NCBI GenBank assembly: GCA_035502995.1
Contig: DATJTW010000038.1
Coordinates: 1 to 64,000, forward strand
Direction of reading: 5' to 3'
From: CADEED01 sp035502995
GTDB lineage: Bacteria; Pseudomonadota; Gammaproteobacteria; Steroidobacterales; Steroidobacteraceae
Length of the DNA stretch: 64,000 bases
Position 1 is the first letter of the stretch, and each line of letters opens with the position of its first letter. Positions 7,954 through 16,132 of the stretch are shown piece by piece. The translations under genes and the position numbers were made by a program. The notes beneath the pieces are model-generated. The model did no database searches, was not told the origin of the DNA, and saw only the letters and a list, made by a program, of their open reading frames with translations.

Positions 7954-8583
7954 CTAGTTGTTCTTGAGAACGAACTTGACCTTGAATTTGATGCACGACT
8001 CCGGCAGCGCCGTGCCGTTCTCCGTGCCGGACGCGTAGCGCGTGGCCTTCGCCACTTTCACCGCCGCTCCGTCCAGATCCGGGAAGCCGGAGGTGTCGGT
8101 GACGACGGGTTCGCGCAGCAACTTGCCGCCCGGACCGACGCAGGCCTGCACCACTGGCGAGCCCTGCTCTTCGCGACGGATGGAGCCCGGCGGATAGTAG
8201 TCGTCCGGGTTCACCGGGCGAGTCATCCTGGCGGGCGAACCGGCCACGCGCGGCGGCGGCGGCGGAGCCGGCGGCGGCGGCTTGTCGGTCACGTCGACGA
8301 TCGCCGTGGTCGTGGTCTCCATCGGAAGGTCGATCGACACTTCCGGCGGTGGCACCTCGACCGGCGGCCGTTCCATTTCCGGCGGCGGCGGCGGCGGCGG
8401 CTGGTCGTCGGGTTTGACCTCTTCGACGATGTCCGCTTCGATCGGCGGCGCCACGAGCTCGACGAGCTTGTTCGCGAGACCGGACTTCAGTCCGATGTAC
8501 GCCATGACGTGCAGACCAACGATCACCACGACAGCAATGCCGCGGCGGGTGAAGAAATTCGAATCTTGTGCAGTAGCGGCCAT
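7954..8583 (-). CDS. tonB: TonB energy-transducing protein
   Basis: This 209-residue protein spans from the inner membrane to outer-membrane receptors and passes on energy from ExbB-ExbD. It has an N-terminal signal anchor (RGIAVVVIVGLHVMAYIGL, residues 14-32) containing the functionally important His, a proline-rich periplasmic spacer with three polyproline blocks (residues 60-112), and a C-terminal TonB domain from about residue 130, with VVTDTSGFPDLDGAAVKVAK and the closing beta strand IKFKVKFVLKN. It is the first gene of the operon, behind a 267-bp upstream region. Its short spacer is normal for this group. Confidence 0.94.
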   Translation of the reverse strand: MAATAQDSNFFTRRGIAVVVIVGLHVMAYIGLKSGLANKLVELVAPPIEADIVEEVKPDDQPPPPPPPEMERPPVEVPPPEVSIDLPMETTTTAIVDVTDKPPPPAPPPPPRVAGSPARMTRPVNPDDYYPPGSIRREEQGSPVVQACVGPGGKLLREPVVTDTSGFPDLDGAAVKVAKATRYASGTENGTALPESCIKFKVKFVLKNN

Positions 8584-8763
8584 GTTTTCCCGTGGTCGCG
8601 AGTGAAACTTCGGCGCGTTAAACGGGGTGGCGGAAAGTAACCAAGCTTTCCCACCAGTGCAACCGTTCTTCGTTCCGTCCCCCGGTACGCTCCAACTCAG
8701 CGAGCGTGACCTTCATCTTCATCATTAACGTTTGTAGCTTCGGCGCCGGTCCAAAGCCGCCGA

Positions 8764-8793
8764 ACTGTAACCCGCGATTACGGCGACTGACAA
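8764..8793 (-). promoter_or_regulatory. Candidate sigma70 promoter for the ton operon
   Basis: On the minus strand TTGTCA (8793-8788) and TACAGT (8769-8764) are separated by 18 bp. Transcription from here would give a leader of roughly 170 bases before tonB. The remaining 8584-8850 gap shows no convincing gene; the short open frames in it have poor codon structure. Fur boxes were looked for by eye and none was convincing. Confidence 0.35.
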
Positions 8794-8850
8794 CAACTCT
8801 GTTTGACTCAGTCTCGAAATATCCGCGAATTGTGCAAACCATTTTCACTG

Positions 8851-10536
8851 TCAGTCGGTCACCGCACCGAGCGATGCGCTTGACACATTGCGCGCGTACT
8901 TCGCCAGCACGCCTGTGGTCGCGTAAGGCTTCGGCGCCTTCCACTTCGCGCGGCGCCGTTTCAGCTCGGCCGCACTCAAATCGATCTCCAGCGAGCGCTT
9001 CACCGCGTCGATCGCAATGCGATCACCGTCCCGAAGTAGCCCGATCGGTCCGCCGAGCGCCGCTTCCGGGGAGATATGTCCAACCACGAAGCCATGACTC
9101 CCACCGGAGAATCTTCCGTCAGTGATCAGCGCGACCTTGTCGCCCAGTCCGCGTCCCATGATCGCGCCGGTCGGGCTCAACATCTCGCGCATGCCCGGAC
9201 CGCCGCGCGGTCCCTCGTAACGGATCACGACGACGTCGCCGGGCTTCACCTTGCCCGCGAGGATCGCCTGCGTCGCGCGTTCCTCGCCGTCGAACACGCG
9301 CGCGGTACCGGCGAAGCGCAGACCTTCCTTGCCGGAGATCTTCGCGACCGCGCCTTCCGGTGCGAGGTTGCCGTGCATCACGACGAGATGGCTGTCCTTC
9401 TTGATCGGGTCGGAGAGCGGGCGGACGATGTCCTGCCCGGGCGGGTAATCGGCGACGTCGCGCAGATTCTCGGAGAGCGTGCGGCCCGTGACCGTCATGC
9501 AGTCACCGTGCAGCAACTTCGCGTCGAGCATCCGTTTCATCAGCGGCTGGATTCCTCCGATGGAGATGAGCTCCGACATTAGATATCGACCGCTCGGCCG
9601 TAGATCGGCGAGCAGCGGTACGCGTTTACCGATACGCGTGAAGTCCTGTAGTCCCAATCTGACCTTGGCCGCATGGGCGATCGCGAGCAGATGCAGGACG
9701 GCATTGGTGCTGCCGCCGAGTGCGATCGTCACGGCGATCGCATTCTCGAACGCCTTCTTCGTGAGGATGTCCGACGGCCGGATGCCGGCCTTCACGAGCT
9801 CGACCACCGCGGCGCCGGCGCGTCGGCAATCGTCGCGCTTCGCGGTGCCGACCGCCTCCTGCGCAGAGCTGTTAGGCAGCGAGAGGCCGAGCGCTTCCAT
9901 CGCCGACGCCATCGTGTTCGCGGTGTACATGCCGCCGCAGCTGCCGGGACCCGGGATCGCCGTGCGCTCGACGTCGAGCAGTTCCTCGTCGGAGACGCGG
10001 CCTGCCGCGTGACCGCCGACCGCTTCGAACACGGCGACGATGTCGCGACGCTTCGCGCCCGGGCGGATCGTGCCGCCGTACACGAACACCGCCGGACGAT
10101 TCAGCCGCGCGATGGCGATCGCGCAGCCGGGGATGTTCTTGTCGCAGCCGCCGATGGCGACGAAGCCGTCGAAGCCCTCGGCACCCACGACCGTTTCGAT
10201 GGAGTCGGCGATCACTTCCCGTGAAACGAGCGAGTAGCGCATCCCGGGTGAACCCATGGAGATGCCATCGGACACGGTGATCGTGTTGAACAACACGCCC
10301 TTGCCACCGTTGCCATCCGCGCCGGCGACGGCCTCCGCGGCGAGCTCGTTGATGTGCACGTTGCAGGGCGTGAGATTGGCCCAGGTCGACGCGATGCCGA
10401 TCTGCGGCTTCTGGAAATCCGCATCCTGGAAACCCACGGCGCGCAGCATCGCGCGCGACGGCGTCTGTTTCGCCCCGTCGACCACGAGCTTCGAATATTG
10501 CCGCGCGTCGACTGCCCTGCTCTTCTTCGTCGTCAT
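8851..10536 (-). CDS. ilvD: Dihydroxy-acid dehydratase
   Basis: IlvD removes water from 2,3-dihydroxy-isovalerate and 2,3-dihydroxy-3-methylvalerate to give the keto acids for valine, isoleucine and leucine. The 561-residue protein has the iron-sulfur cluster cysteines in LTPCNVH (about 58), GGCDKN (about 130) and GPGSCGGMYTANTM (about 200), and the C-terminal active-site segment LITDGRFSGGSHGFVVGHISPE. Length is that of the shorter bacterial IlvD group. It lies 12 bp after an MFS gene on the same strand, apart from and facing away from the ilvC-leu operon, so its expression is probably not under the attenuator described there. Confidence 0.96.
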   Translation of the reverse strand: MTTKKSRAVDARQYSKLVVDGAKQTPSRAMLRAVGFQDADFQKPQIGIASTWANLTPCNVHINELAAEAVAGADGNGGKGVLFNTITVSDGISMGSPGMRYSLVSREVIADSIETVVGAEGFDGFVAIGGCDKNIPGCAIAIARLNRPAVFVYGGTIRPGAKRRDIVAVFEAVGGHAAGRVSDEELLDVERTAIPGPGSCGGMYTANTMASAMEALGLSLPNSSAQEAVGTAKRDDCRRAGAAVVELVKAGIRPSDILTKKAFENAIAVTIALGGSTNAVLHLLAIAHAAKVRLGLQDFTRIGKRVPLLADLRPSGRYLMSELISIGGIQPLMKRMLDAKLLHGDCMTVTGRTLSENLRDVADYPPGQDIVRPLSDPIKKDSHLVVMHGNLAPEGAVAKISGKEGLRFAGTARVFDGEERATQAILAGKVKPGDVVVIRYEGPRGGPGMREMLSPTGAIMGRGLGDKVALITDGRFSGGSHGFVVGHISPEAALGGPIGLLRDGDRIAIDAVKRSLEIDLSAAELKRRRAKWKAPKPYATTGVLAKYARNVSSASLGAVTD

Positions 10537-10548
10537 CTGACCAACCCT

Positions 10549-11847
10549 CTATTGTTCGGCGCGCATCACGCGCCGCATGTGCGAAAAACCCAGGGCGCCC
10601 ACCGTCACGAAGACCAGCGGCAACACCAGCGAATACATCCCCGCGCCGGGCTCGAGCGACTCGAGCCACTGATAGATCAGTATTCCGGCGGGAGGCCCGA
10701 TGGCACCGCGCACGCCCGTGAGCGTGACGTGCACGCCCATGTAGTGCTGCGCGCGCCCCACCGAAGCGAAGTCATTGTGCCCGAGATTCCAGCCGAGGTT
10801 CGCGCCGGCGTACGCGATGGCCAGCAGCACGGCGCCGATCCACAGCAGCGGCACCCAATGCGCCCAGGTGCCGACGCACAGCGTGACCACCGCGAACACC
10901 AGCGACCAGCCCTGGCGCGCACGATATTCGACGATGTGCCCGTCGTCGAACAGGCGCGCCCAGAACGGCACGAACAGCGGCAACGTTGCCAGCGGTACCA
11001 CCGACAGCAGCGCGATCTGCAGTCCGGCCGCGAGATGCAATTGCTCGCTGAAGATCACGACCAGCTGCGAGGTCAGCATGAGGTTGCCGCCGCCGTAGAT
11101 GCCCATCCAGAACATGTATTCGCGGAAGTGCGGATCCTTCCTGAGGATCTCGAACAACATGCCGAGGCTGAACGGCTCGGTGCGCCCGACCGCGGCGTTC
11201 TCCTCGGCGAGCAGCGCGAACTCGCGGCGCACGCGCGCCGCGCGATACAGCCACGCGCCGGCCAGTCCCGCGGCGGCGCCCGCGGCATACAACCAGCGCG
11301 AATCGAATCTTCCATGGCTCAGCGTCCACGCCGCCAGTGCCGCCGCGCCGGCGACGGCCAGCGAGCTCGCGATGACGATGCGCCCCGTGTAGCGGCCGAT
11401 CGCGCCGCGCGGATAGTTGGCGCTCCACACTGCGGCGCGCACCGTGAGCAGACCGGTCCAGATCACGCGCGCGGTGAGGATGGAGGCGACTGCGAACGCC
11501 AGGCCGCCGAGCGCGCGCGGCGCCACGCCTAACAACCCGACGAGGATCGCGAACGCCGCCTGCAGCGCGACCATCAAACCGATGCGTGCACGGCCGTGCG
11601 CGAGGTTGGCCCACACGAAACTCACGACGTTCGACAGCGCCGGCGCACCGCTGACGAACGCGACCGCGAGATTCACGATCCACGGCGACCCGGCGCCCGC
11701 GAACGTCTTCTTGATGAGCACCGCGGCGGTCGCACCTTCGACCAGCCCCAGCGTCAGGCCGAGCAAGGCCCAGGGCGCGATCTCGCGGCGGAACGCCGCC
11801 TCCGCGGACAGCGATTCGGGCGGCCCGCGGCGGAACCAGGCGGCCAT
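10549..11847 (-). CDS. MFS-like membrane transporter
   Basis: This 432-residue protein has about ten to twelve hydrophobic helices, a first helix at WALLGLTLGLVEGATAAVLI and a central cytoplasmic loop around residues 210-240 (YRAARVRREFALLAEEN), the layout of a major facilitator with two six-helix halves. The substrate cannot be inferred. It starts 4 bp after the leucyl aminopeptidase stop and ends 12 bp before ilvD, so the three genes probably form one transcript; a peptide or amino acid link is possible but unproven. Classic MFS motif A is not clear, which lowers certainty about the subfamily. Confidence 0.75.
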   Translation of the reverse strand: MAAWFRRGPPESLSAEAAFRREIAPWALLGLTLGLVEGATAAVLIKKTFAGAGSPWIVNLAVAFVSGAPALSNVVSFVWANLAHGRARIGLMVALQAAFAILVGLLGVAPRALGGLAFAVASILTARVIWTGLLTVRAAVWSANYPRGAIGRYTGRIVIASSLAVAGAAALAAWTLSHGRFDSRWLYAAGAAAGLAGAWLYRAARVRREFALLAEENAAVGRTEPFSLGMLFEILRKDPHFREYMFWMGIYGGGNLMLTSQLVVIFSEQLHLAAGLQIALLSVVPLATLPLFVPFWARLFDDGHIVEYRARQGWSLVFAVVTLCVGTWAHWVPLLWIGAVLLAIAYAGANLGWNLGHNDFASVGRAQHYMGVHVTLTGVRGAIGPPAGILIYQWLESLEPGAGMYSLVLPLVFVTVGALGFSHMRRVMRAEQ

Positions 11848-11851
11848 CTAT

Positions 11852-13258
11852 CTAACCGAAGCGGTTGCGGATCAGCCGATACAGCGCGCGCACGGTATGC
11901 GGATCGCCGCCGACCGGCCGACCCGGCCGCTCGCGCGGGTTCCAGGCGTAGACGTCGCCGTGCAGCCAGTTGCGCGTACGCGTGACGAAGCGCTTGAGGA
12001 ACAGCGCGCCGATGACCGACCCGGCGAACGGCGTGGGCGACACATTATTAAGGTCTGCCACGCGGCTCGACAGGTCCTCGTCGTAACCGGCCCACAGCGG
12101 CATCGGCCACATCGGGTCCGACTCCTTTTCTCCCACCTGCCGCAGCTGTTCGGCGAGTTCGGGCGGATTCGAATAGATAGCGGGTAGTTCGGGGCCGAGC
12201 GCGACGCGCGCGGCGCCGGTCAGCGTGGCGAGGTCGACCAGCAGCGCCGGTTCGTCCTGGTCGGCGGCCGCGAGTGCGTCGGCCAGGACCAGCCGGCCCT
12301 CGGCGTCCGTATTGCCGATCTCGACGGTCAGCCCCTGCCGCGAGCGGATGACGTCGCTGGGCCGGAACGAACGACCCGACACGCTGTTCTCGACCGCGGG
12401 GATCAGCAGCCGCAGCTGGATCGGCGCGTCGGCGCCCATCAGCATGCGCGCCAGCGCCAGCGTCAGCGCCGCGCCGCCCATGTCTTTCTTCATGAGGATC
12501 ATGCCGCTCGACGGCTTGATGTCGAGGCCGCCCGTGTCGAAGCACACGCCCTTGCCCACCAGCGTGACCAGCGGCGCGCCGCGCTTGCCCCAACGCATGT
12601 CGATGAGCCGCGGTTCGCGCGCGCTGCCCTTGCCCACTTCGTGGATCAGAGGAAAGTTCTGCCGCAGCAATTCCTCGCCGACGAGGATCCGGCACTCGGC
12701 CTCGTGTTGCAGCGCGAGACGCTGCACGGCCTCTCCCAGCTCGGCCGGCCCGAGGTCGTTGGCCGGCGTGTTGATGAGGTCGCGCGCCTCGGCCAGCGCT
12801 TCGTTCGCCAGCCGCACGTATTCGAGATCGGCACCCGCCGGTGACACCAGCGCCGGCAACTCGCCCGCCGGCTTGCGATACCGGGAGAACCGGTAGCTAC
12901 CGTACTGCCAGCCGAGCGTGAGCTGCGTGGCGCCCCAGGCGCTGAAACTCCCGGCGAAGCGGTACTTTCCGGGCGGCAGGCGGTCGGGCAATCCCACCGA
13001 GGTCCAGAGGGTCGGCTCGGCGAGATCCGGCACGGACCCCAGGCCGAGGACGACGCCGGCGATGCCATCGCCCGTGGCCGACGGCACCAGCACCAATTTC
13101 TGCTTTTCGCCGTTGAATCCCTGGATCTTCAGCCAGGCCCGCACGGCAGGCGTCTGCACCTCGAGCCAGGCGGCCAGGCCCTGCTCGCCCACGAGCCAGA
13201 TCGGACGCGATCCGCCCGCCTCGGCTTCACTCAACAACTGGTTCATCACGTTTGACAA
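11852..13258 (-). CDS. Leucyl aminopeptidase family protein (M17)
   Basis: This 468-residue protein is a two-metal aminopeptidase that removes N-terminal residues from peptides in the cytoplasm. The catalytic C-terminal domain carries VGKGVCFDTGGLDIKPSSGM (metal Asp and active Lys in the family), MKKDMGGAA, and the M17 signature NTDAEGRLVLADAL near residue 320. The N-terminal 150 residues are diverged from E. coli PepA and match the shorter, PepB-like/YbgB-like branch. A minus-strand TACAAT at 13294-13289 could be its -10 element. It shares a 260-bp spacer with the divergent ilvC leader. Leucyl aminopeptidases release leucine, so its place beside BCAA genes is suggestive only. Confidence 0.9.
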   Translation of the reverse strand: MSNVMNQLLSEAEAGGSRPIWLVGEQGLAAWLEVQTPAVRAWLKIQGFNGEKQKLVLVPSATGDGIAGVVLGLGSVPDLAEPTLWTSVGLPDRLPPGKYRFAGSFSAWGATQLTLGWQYGSYRFSRYRKPAGELPALVSPAGADLEYVRLANEALAEARDLINTPANDLGPAELGEAVQRLALQHEAECRILVGEELLRQNFPLIHEVGKGSAREPRLIDMRWGKRGAPLVTLVGKGVCFDTGGLDIKPSSGMILMKKDMGGAALTLALARMLMGADAPIQLRLLIPAVENSVSGRSFRPSDVIRSRQGLTVEIGNTDAEGRLVLADALAAADQDEPALLVDLATLTGAARVALGPELPAIYSNPPELAEQLRQVGEKESDPMWPMPLWAGYDEDLSSRVADLNNVSPTPFAGSVIGALFLKRFVTRTRNWLHGDVYAWNPRERPGRPVGGDPHTVRALYRLIRNRFG

Positions 13259-13338
13259 TCCCCAAACACCCGTGGTGTCATCGCGCGCATTGTATGCAGG
13301 CCAACGCCCCTCAGTACGCCCGTGATTTTCGCCGCGCG

Positions 13339-13428
13339 ATGTCTTCGCAGCATCCGGCGCTCGTACTGGTATCCCTTCCGCTGCTTCTTATTGGAAGCAC
13401 GGTGCGGGCTGCCTGCGTGACTCACTAA
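13339..13428 (+). CDS. ilv operon leader peptide
   Basis: This is a 29-codon open frame (ATG 13339, TAA 13426) encoding MSSQHPALVLVSLPLLLIG followed by STVRAACVTH. Between residues 7 and 18, eight of twelve codons are Leu, Val or Ile, written with codons rare in this window (CTT three times, GTA twice, ATT). It lies 90 bp before ilvC and directly upstream of mutually exclusive RNA hairpins, the layout of amino-acid-controlled attenuator peptides such as IlvL. The peptide itself needs no function; ribosome stalling at its branched-chain codons is the signal. No strong Shine-Dalgarno site is obvious, which is the weakest point. Confidence 0.75.
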   Translation: MSSQHPALVLVSLPLLLIGSTVRAACVTH

Positions 13429-13489
13429 CTTTCGAGCCAGGCGAACACCAACAAACCCCGCACCGGTCCAGAACCGATGCGGGGTTTTT
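13400..13489 (+). promoter_or_regulatory. Transcription attenuator of the ilvC-leu operon
   Basis: The terminator stem pairs 13453-13467 with 13473-13487 (one C-A mismatch, loop of five) and runs into TTTTT at 13485-13489. The sequence 13400-13408 (CGGTGCGGG), which lies within the last third of the leader peptide frame, is perfectly complementary to 13457-13465 inside the terminator's left arm, and so acts as an antiterminator strand. A ribosome that finishes the peptide covers 13400-13408 and lets the terminator form; one stalled at the Leu/Val/Ile run (13360-13392) leaves it free to block the terminator. The mechanism follows the enterobacterial ilv and leu attenuators; here it is read from sequence only. 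Confidence 0.8.
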
Positions 13490-13519
13490 CGTATGAACGT
13501 TGTTTAGGAGCTGATGACA

Positions 13520-14515
13520 ATGACGAAGCTTTATTCCGGCAAAGACGTGGACAAGAAGGCGCTCAAGAAGGCGAAGATCGCCATCCTGGGCTACGGCAGC
13601 CAGGGTCGCGCCCATGCCCTCAACCTGAAGGACAGCGGCCACGACGTGGTCGTCGGCGTGCGCAAGAACGGCGCGAGCTGGAAGAAGGCGAAGAAGGACG
13701 GCCTCAAGGTCGCCGAGCCGGTCGATGCCGTGAAGGGTGCCTCGCTGGTCGCGATGCTGGTCCCGGACCTGGCCCAGGCCGAGCTGTACAACCAGGTCGA
13801 GAAGTCGCTCGAGAAGGGCGCCACCCTGCTCTTCGCGCACGGCCTCAACGTCCACTTCAAGCTGATCAAGCCGCGCAAGGATCTCGACGTTTCGCTGATC
13901 GCCCCCAAGGGTCCCGGCGACCTCGTGCGCCGCCAGTACCAGCAGGGTCGTGGCGTGCCGTCGCTGCTGGCGGTCTTCCAGGACGCCACCGGCAATGCCT
14001 TCGCGAAGGCGCTCGCCTACGGTCACGGCATCGGCGGCACGCGCGGCGGCGTCCTCGAGACGACGTTCGCGGAAGAGACCGAGACGGACCTGTTCGGCGA
14101 ACAGGCCGTGCTCTGCGGTGGCACCTCCGACCTCATCCTCAAGGGCTTCGAGACGCTGGTGGAAGCCGGCTACCAGCCCGAGATCGCGTACTACGAAGTG
14201 CTCCATGAACTGAAGCTCATCGTCGACCTGCTGCACGAGGGCGGCCTCTCCAAGATGCACAAGTACGTCTCCGACACGGCCAAGTACGGCGACCTGACGC
14301 GCGGCCCGCGCGTGGTCAACGACAAGACCAAGAAGGAGATGGGCAAGATCCTCAAGGAGATCCAGAAGGGCAAGTTCGTCAAGCAGTGGATCGCCGAGAA
14401 CGACGGCGGCCGCAAGGAATACAACCGCCTGATGCAGGCCGACCTCGACCACCAGATCGAGAAGGTGGGCAAGGAACTGCGCGCCCGCATGCCGTGGCTG
14501 GAACAGGGCCGCTAG
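13520..14515 (+). CDS. ilvC: Ketol-acid reductoisomerase, class I
   Basis: IlvC isomerises and reduces acetolactate or acetohydroxybutyrate with NADPH, the second common step of valine and isoleucine synthesis. The 331-residue protein is a class I enzyme: Rossmann motif GYGSQGRAHALNL near residue 24, phosphate-binding VRKNGASWKKA, IAPKGPGDLVRRQYQQGRGVP, and the metal-binding helices with ETETDLFGEQAVLCGG. The start is set at ATG 13520 because AGGAG at 13506-13510 is nine bases away; the in-frame ATG at 13514 would be only three bases from it. It is the first gene after the attenuator. No acetolactate synthase gene accompanies it, so that step must be encoded elsewhere. Confidence 0.97.
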   Translation: MTKLYSGKDVDKKALKKAKIAILGYGSQGRAHALNLKDSGHDVVVGVRKNGASWKKAKKDGLKVAEPVDAVKGASLVAMLVPDLAQAELYNQVEKSLEKGATLLFAHGLNVHFKLIKPRKDLDVSLIAPKGPGDLVRRQYQQGRGVPSLLAVFQDATGNAFAKALAYGHGIGGTRGGVLETTFAEETETDLFGEQAVLCGGTSDLILKGFETLVEAGYQPEIAYYEVLHELKLIVDLLHEGGLSKMHKYVSDTAKYGDLTRGPRVVNDKTKKEMGKILKEIQKGKFVKQWIAENDGGRKEYNRLMQADLDHQIEKVGKELRARMPWLEQGR

Positions 14516-14551
14516 GCCCGTCGCAAGCAATAGTTAGATGAGGTAACCCCC

Positions 14552-16114
14552 ATGTCCGCACAACGCGATCGAGTCCTGATATTCGATACGACGCTGCGTG
14601 ACGGCGAGCAATCGCCGGGATGCAGCATGGCGCAGCCGGAGAAGCTCCGGGTAGCGCGTGCACTGGCGGACCTGGGGGTAGACATCATCGAAGCGGGTTT
14701 CCCCGCCGCGTCGCGCGGCGACTGGGAGAGCGTGAACGCCGTGGCGCGCGAGGTGCAGGGACCGGTCATCTGCGGCCTCGCGCGCTGCAACCGCGAGGAC
14801 ATCACCCTCGCGGCCAAGGCGTTGAAGGACGCGCCGAACCACCGGATCCACGTGTTCCTCGCGACCAGCGCCATCCATCGCCAGTACAAGCTCGGCATGG
14901 CGCAGGAAGAGATCATCCGCGTCGCGGTCGAAGGCGTGAAGATCGCGCGCGACCTCTGCGCGGACGTCGAGTTCTCGCCCGAGGACGCGTCGCGCACCGA
15001 GCTCGATTTCCTGACCGAAGTCGTCGAGGCCGTCATCGAGGCCGGCGCGACGACCGTCAACATCCCCGACACCGTCGGGTACACGATCCCCGACGAATTC
15101 GCGGAGCTGTTCCGCTACCTGCGCAAGAACGTGCGCGGCATCGACAAGGTGCGCCTCTCGGTGCACTGCCACGACGATCTGGGCATGGCCGTGGCGAACA
15201 GCCTCACCGCTGTGGTCGCGGGCGCGCGCCAGATCGAGTGCACGGTGAACGGCATCGGCGAACGCGCCGGCAACTGCTCGCTGGAAGAAGTCGTCATGGC
15301 GCTGAAGACGCGCGACGCGTTTTTCAACCTCGACACGAACATCGACACCACCCGCCTCTACCCGACGTCGCGCATGCTGGCGAACATCGTCGGCGTGCCG
15401 ATCCCGCGCAACAAGGCGGTGGTCGGCGAGAACGCGTTCGCGCACGAGTCGGGCATCCACCAGCACGGCATGCTCAAGCACCACTCGACCTACGAGATCA
15501 TGCGTCCGCAGGACGTCGGTCTCTCGCGCTCGGCGCTGGTGCTCGGCAAACATTCCGGCCGCCACGCGCTGCGCGACCGCATCAAGGAGCTCGGCTTCGA
15601 GCTCGACGACGTCGAGTTCGCCCGCGTGTTCGAGCAGTTCAAGGCGCTCGCGGACAAGAAGAAGGAGCTCTACGACGGCGACATCGAGGCGCTGGTGCTG
15701 CAGGCCGAACACGTCGGCGCCGGCCCGTGGACCCTGCTGAACCTGCGCACGTCGTTCGACAGCGCGAAGAGCGCCGACGCCGTCGTGCGCCTCAAGCATT
15801 CGGACGGCCGCGAGATCGAAATGCGCTCCACCGGTGACGGCCCAGTCGACGCTGCACTGAAAGCGATCGAACGCGCCACCGGCGTGGAGGTCGTACTGCG
15901 CAAGTTCGAAGTACGCAGCGTATCCGCCGGCGAAGACGCCCAGGGCGAGGCCCTCGTCTACGTGGAGTACAATCAGCGCACTTATCGGGGCTCGAGCGTG
16001 TCCACCAACATCGTCGAGTCCGCAACACAGGCCTTTCTCGAAGTGATCAACCGTATCGAGCTCGCGTCGTCGTCGTCGACGGCGCGCACCCGCTTCGCGC
16101 AGGCCGCGGTGTAA
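14552..16114 (+). CDS. leuA: 2-isopropylmalate synthase
   Basis: LeuA condenses acetyl-CoA with 2-ketoisovalerate, the first committed step of leucine synthesis, and is normally inhibited by leucine. The 520-residue protein has the DRE-TIM motif FDTTLRDGEQSPGCSM at residues 10-25, metal-binding LSVHCHDDLGMAVANSL near 205, VNGIGERAGNCSLEEVVMAL near 235 and a C-terminal regulatory (LeuA dimer) domain from about residue 390. It begins 36 bp after ilvC behind a GAGGT site. All domains expected of a full-length leucine-sensitive enzyme are present. Confidence 0.97.
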   Translation: MSAQRDRVLIFDTTLRDGEQSPGCSMAQPEKLRVARALADLGVDIIEAGFPAASRGDWESVNAVAREVQGPVICGLARCNREDITLAAKALKDAPNHRIHVFLATSAIHRQYKLGMAQEEIIRVAVEGVKIARDLCADVEFSPEDASRTELDFLTEVVEAVIEAGATTVNIPDTVGYTIPDEFAELFRYLRKNVRGIDKVRLSVHCHDDLGMAVANSLTAVVAGARQIECTVNGIGERAGNCSLEEVVMALKTRDAFFNLDTNIDTTRLYPTSRMLANIVGVPIPRNKAVVGENAFAHESGIHQHGMLKHHSTYEIMRPQDVGLSRSALVLGKHSGRHALRDRIKELGFELDDVEFARVFEQFKALADKKKELYDGDIEALVLQAEHVGAGPWTLLNLRTSFDSAKSADAVVRLKHSDGREIEMRSTGDGPVDAALKAIERATGVEVVLRKFEVRSVSAGEDAQGEALVYVEYNQRTYRGSSVSTNIVESATQAFLEVINRIELASSSSTARTRFAQAAV

Positions 16115-16132
16115 CCCTTTTCGGAGTTCGTC

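Noticed and set aside
8618..8944. Short open frames on both strands in the gap upstream of tonB
   Set aside because: They overlap the ilvD end and regulatory region, lack ribosome sites and have unlike codon usage.
13252..13300. TTGACA at 13252-13257 as the promoter of the ilv leader
   Set aside because: No acceptable -10 element at 16-18 bp; the promoter of the leader remains unidentified.
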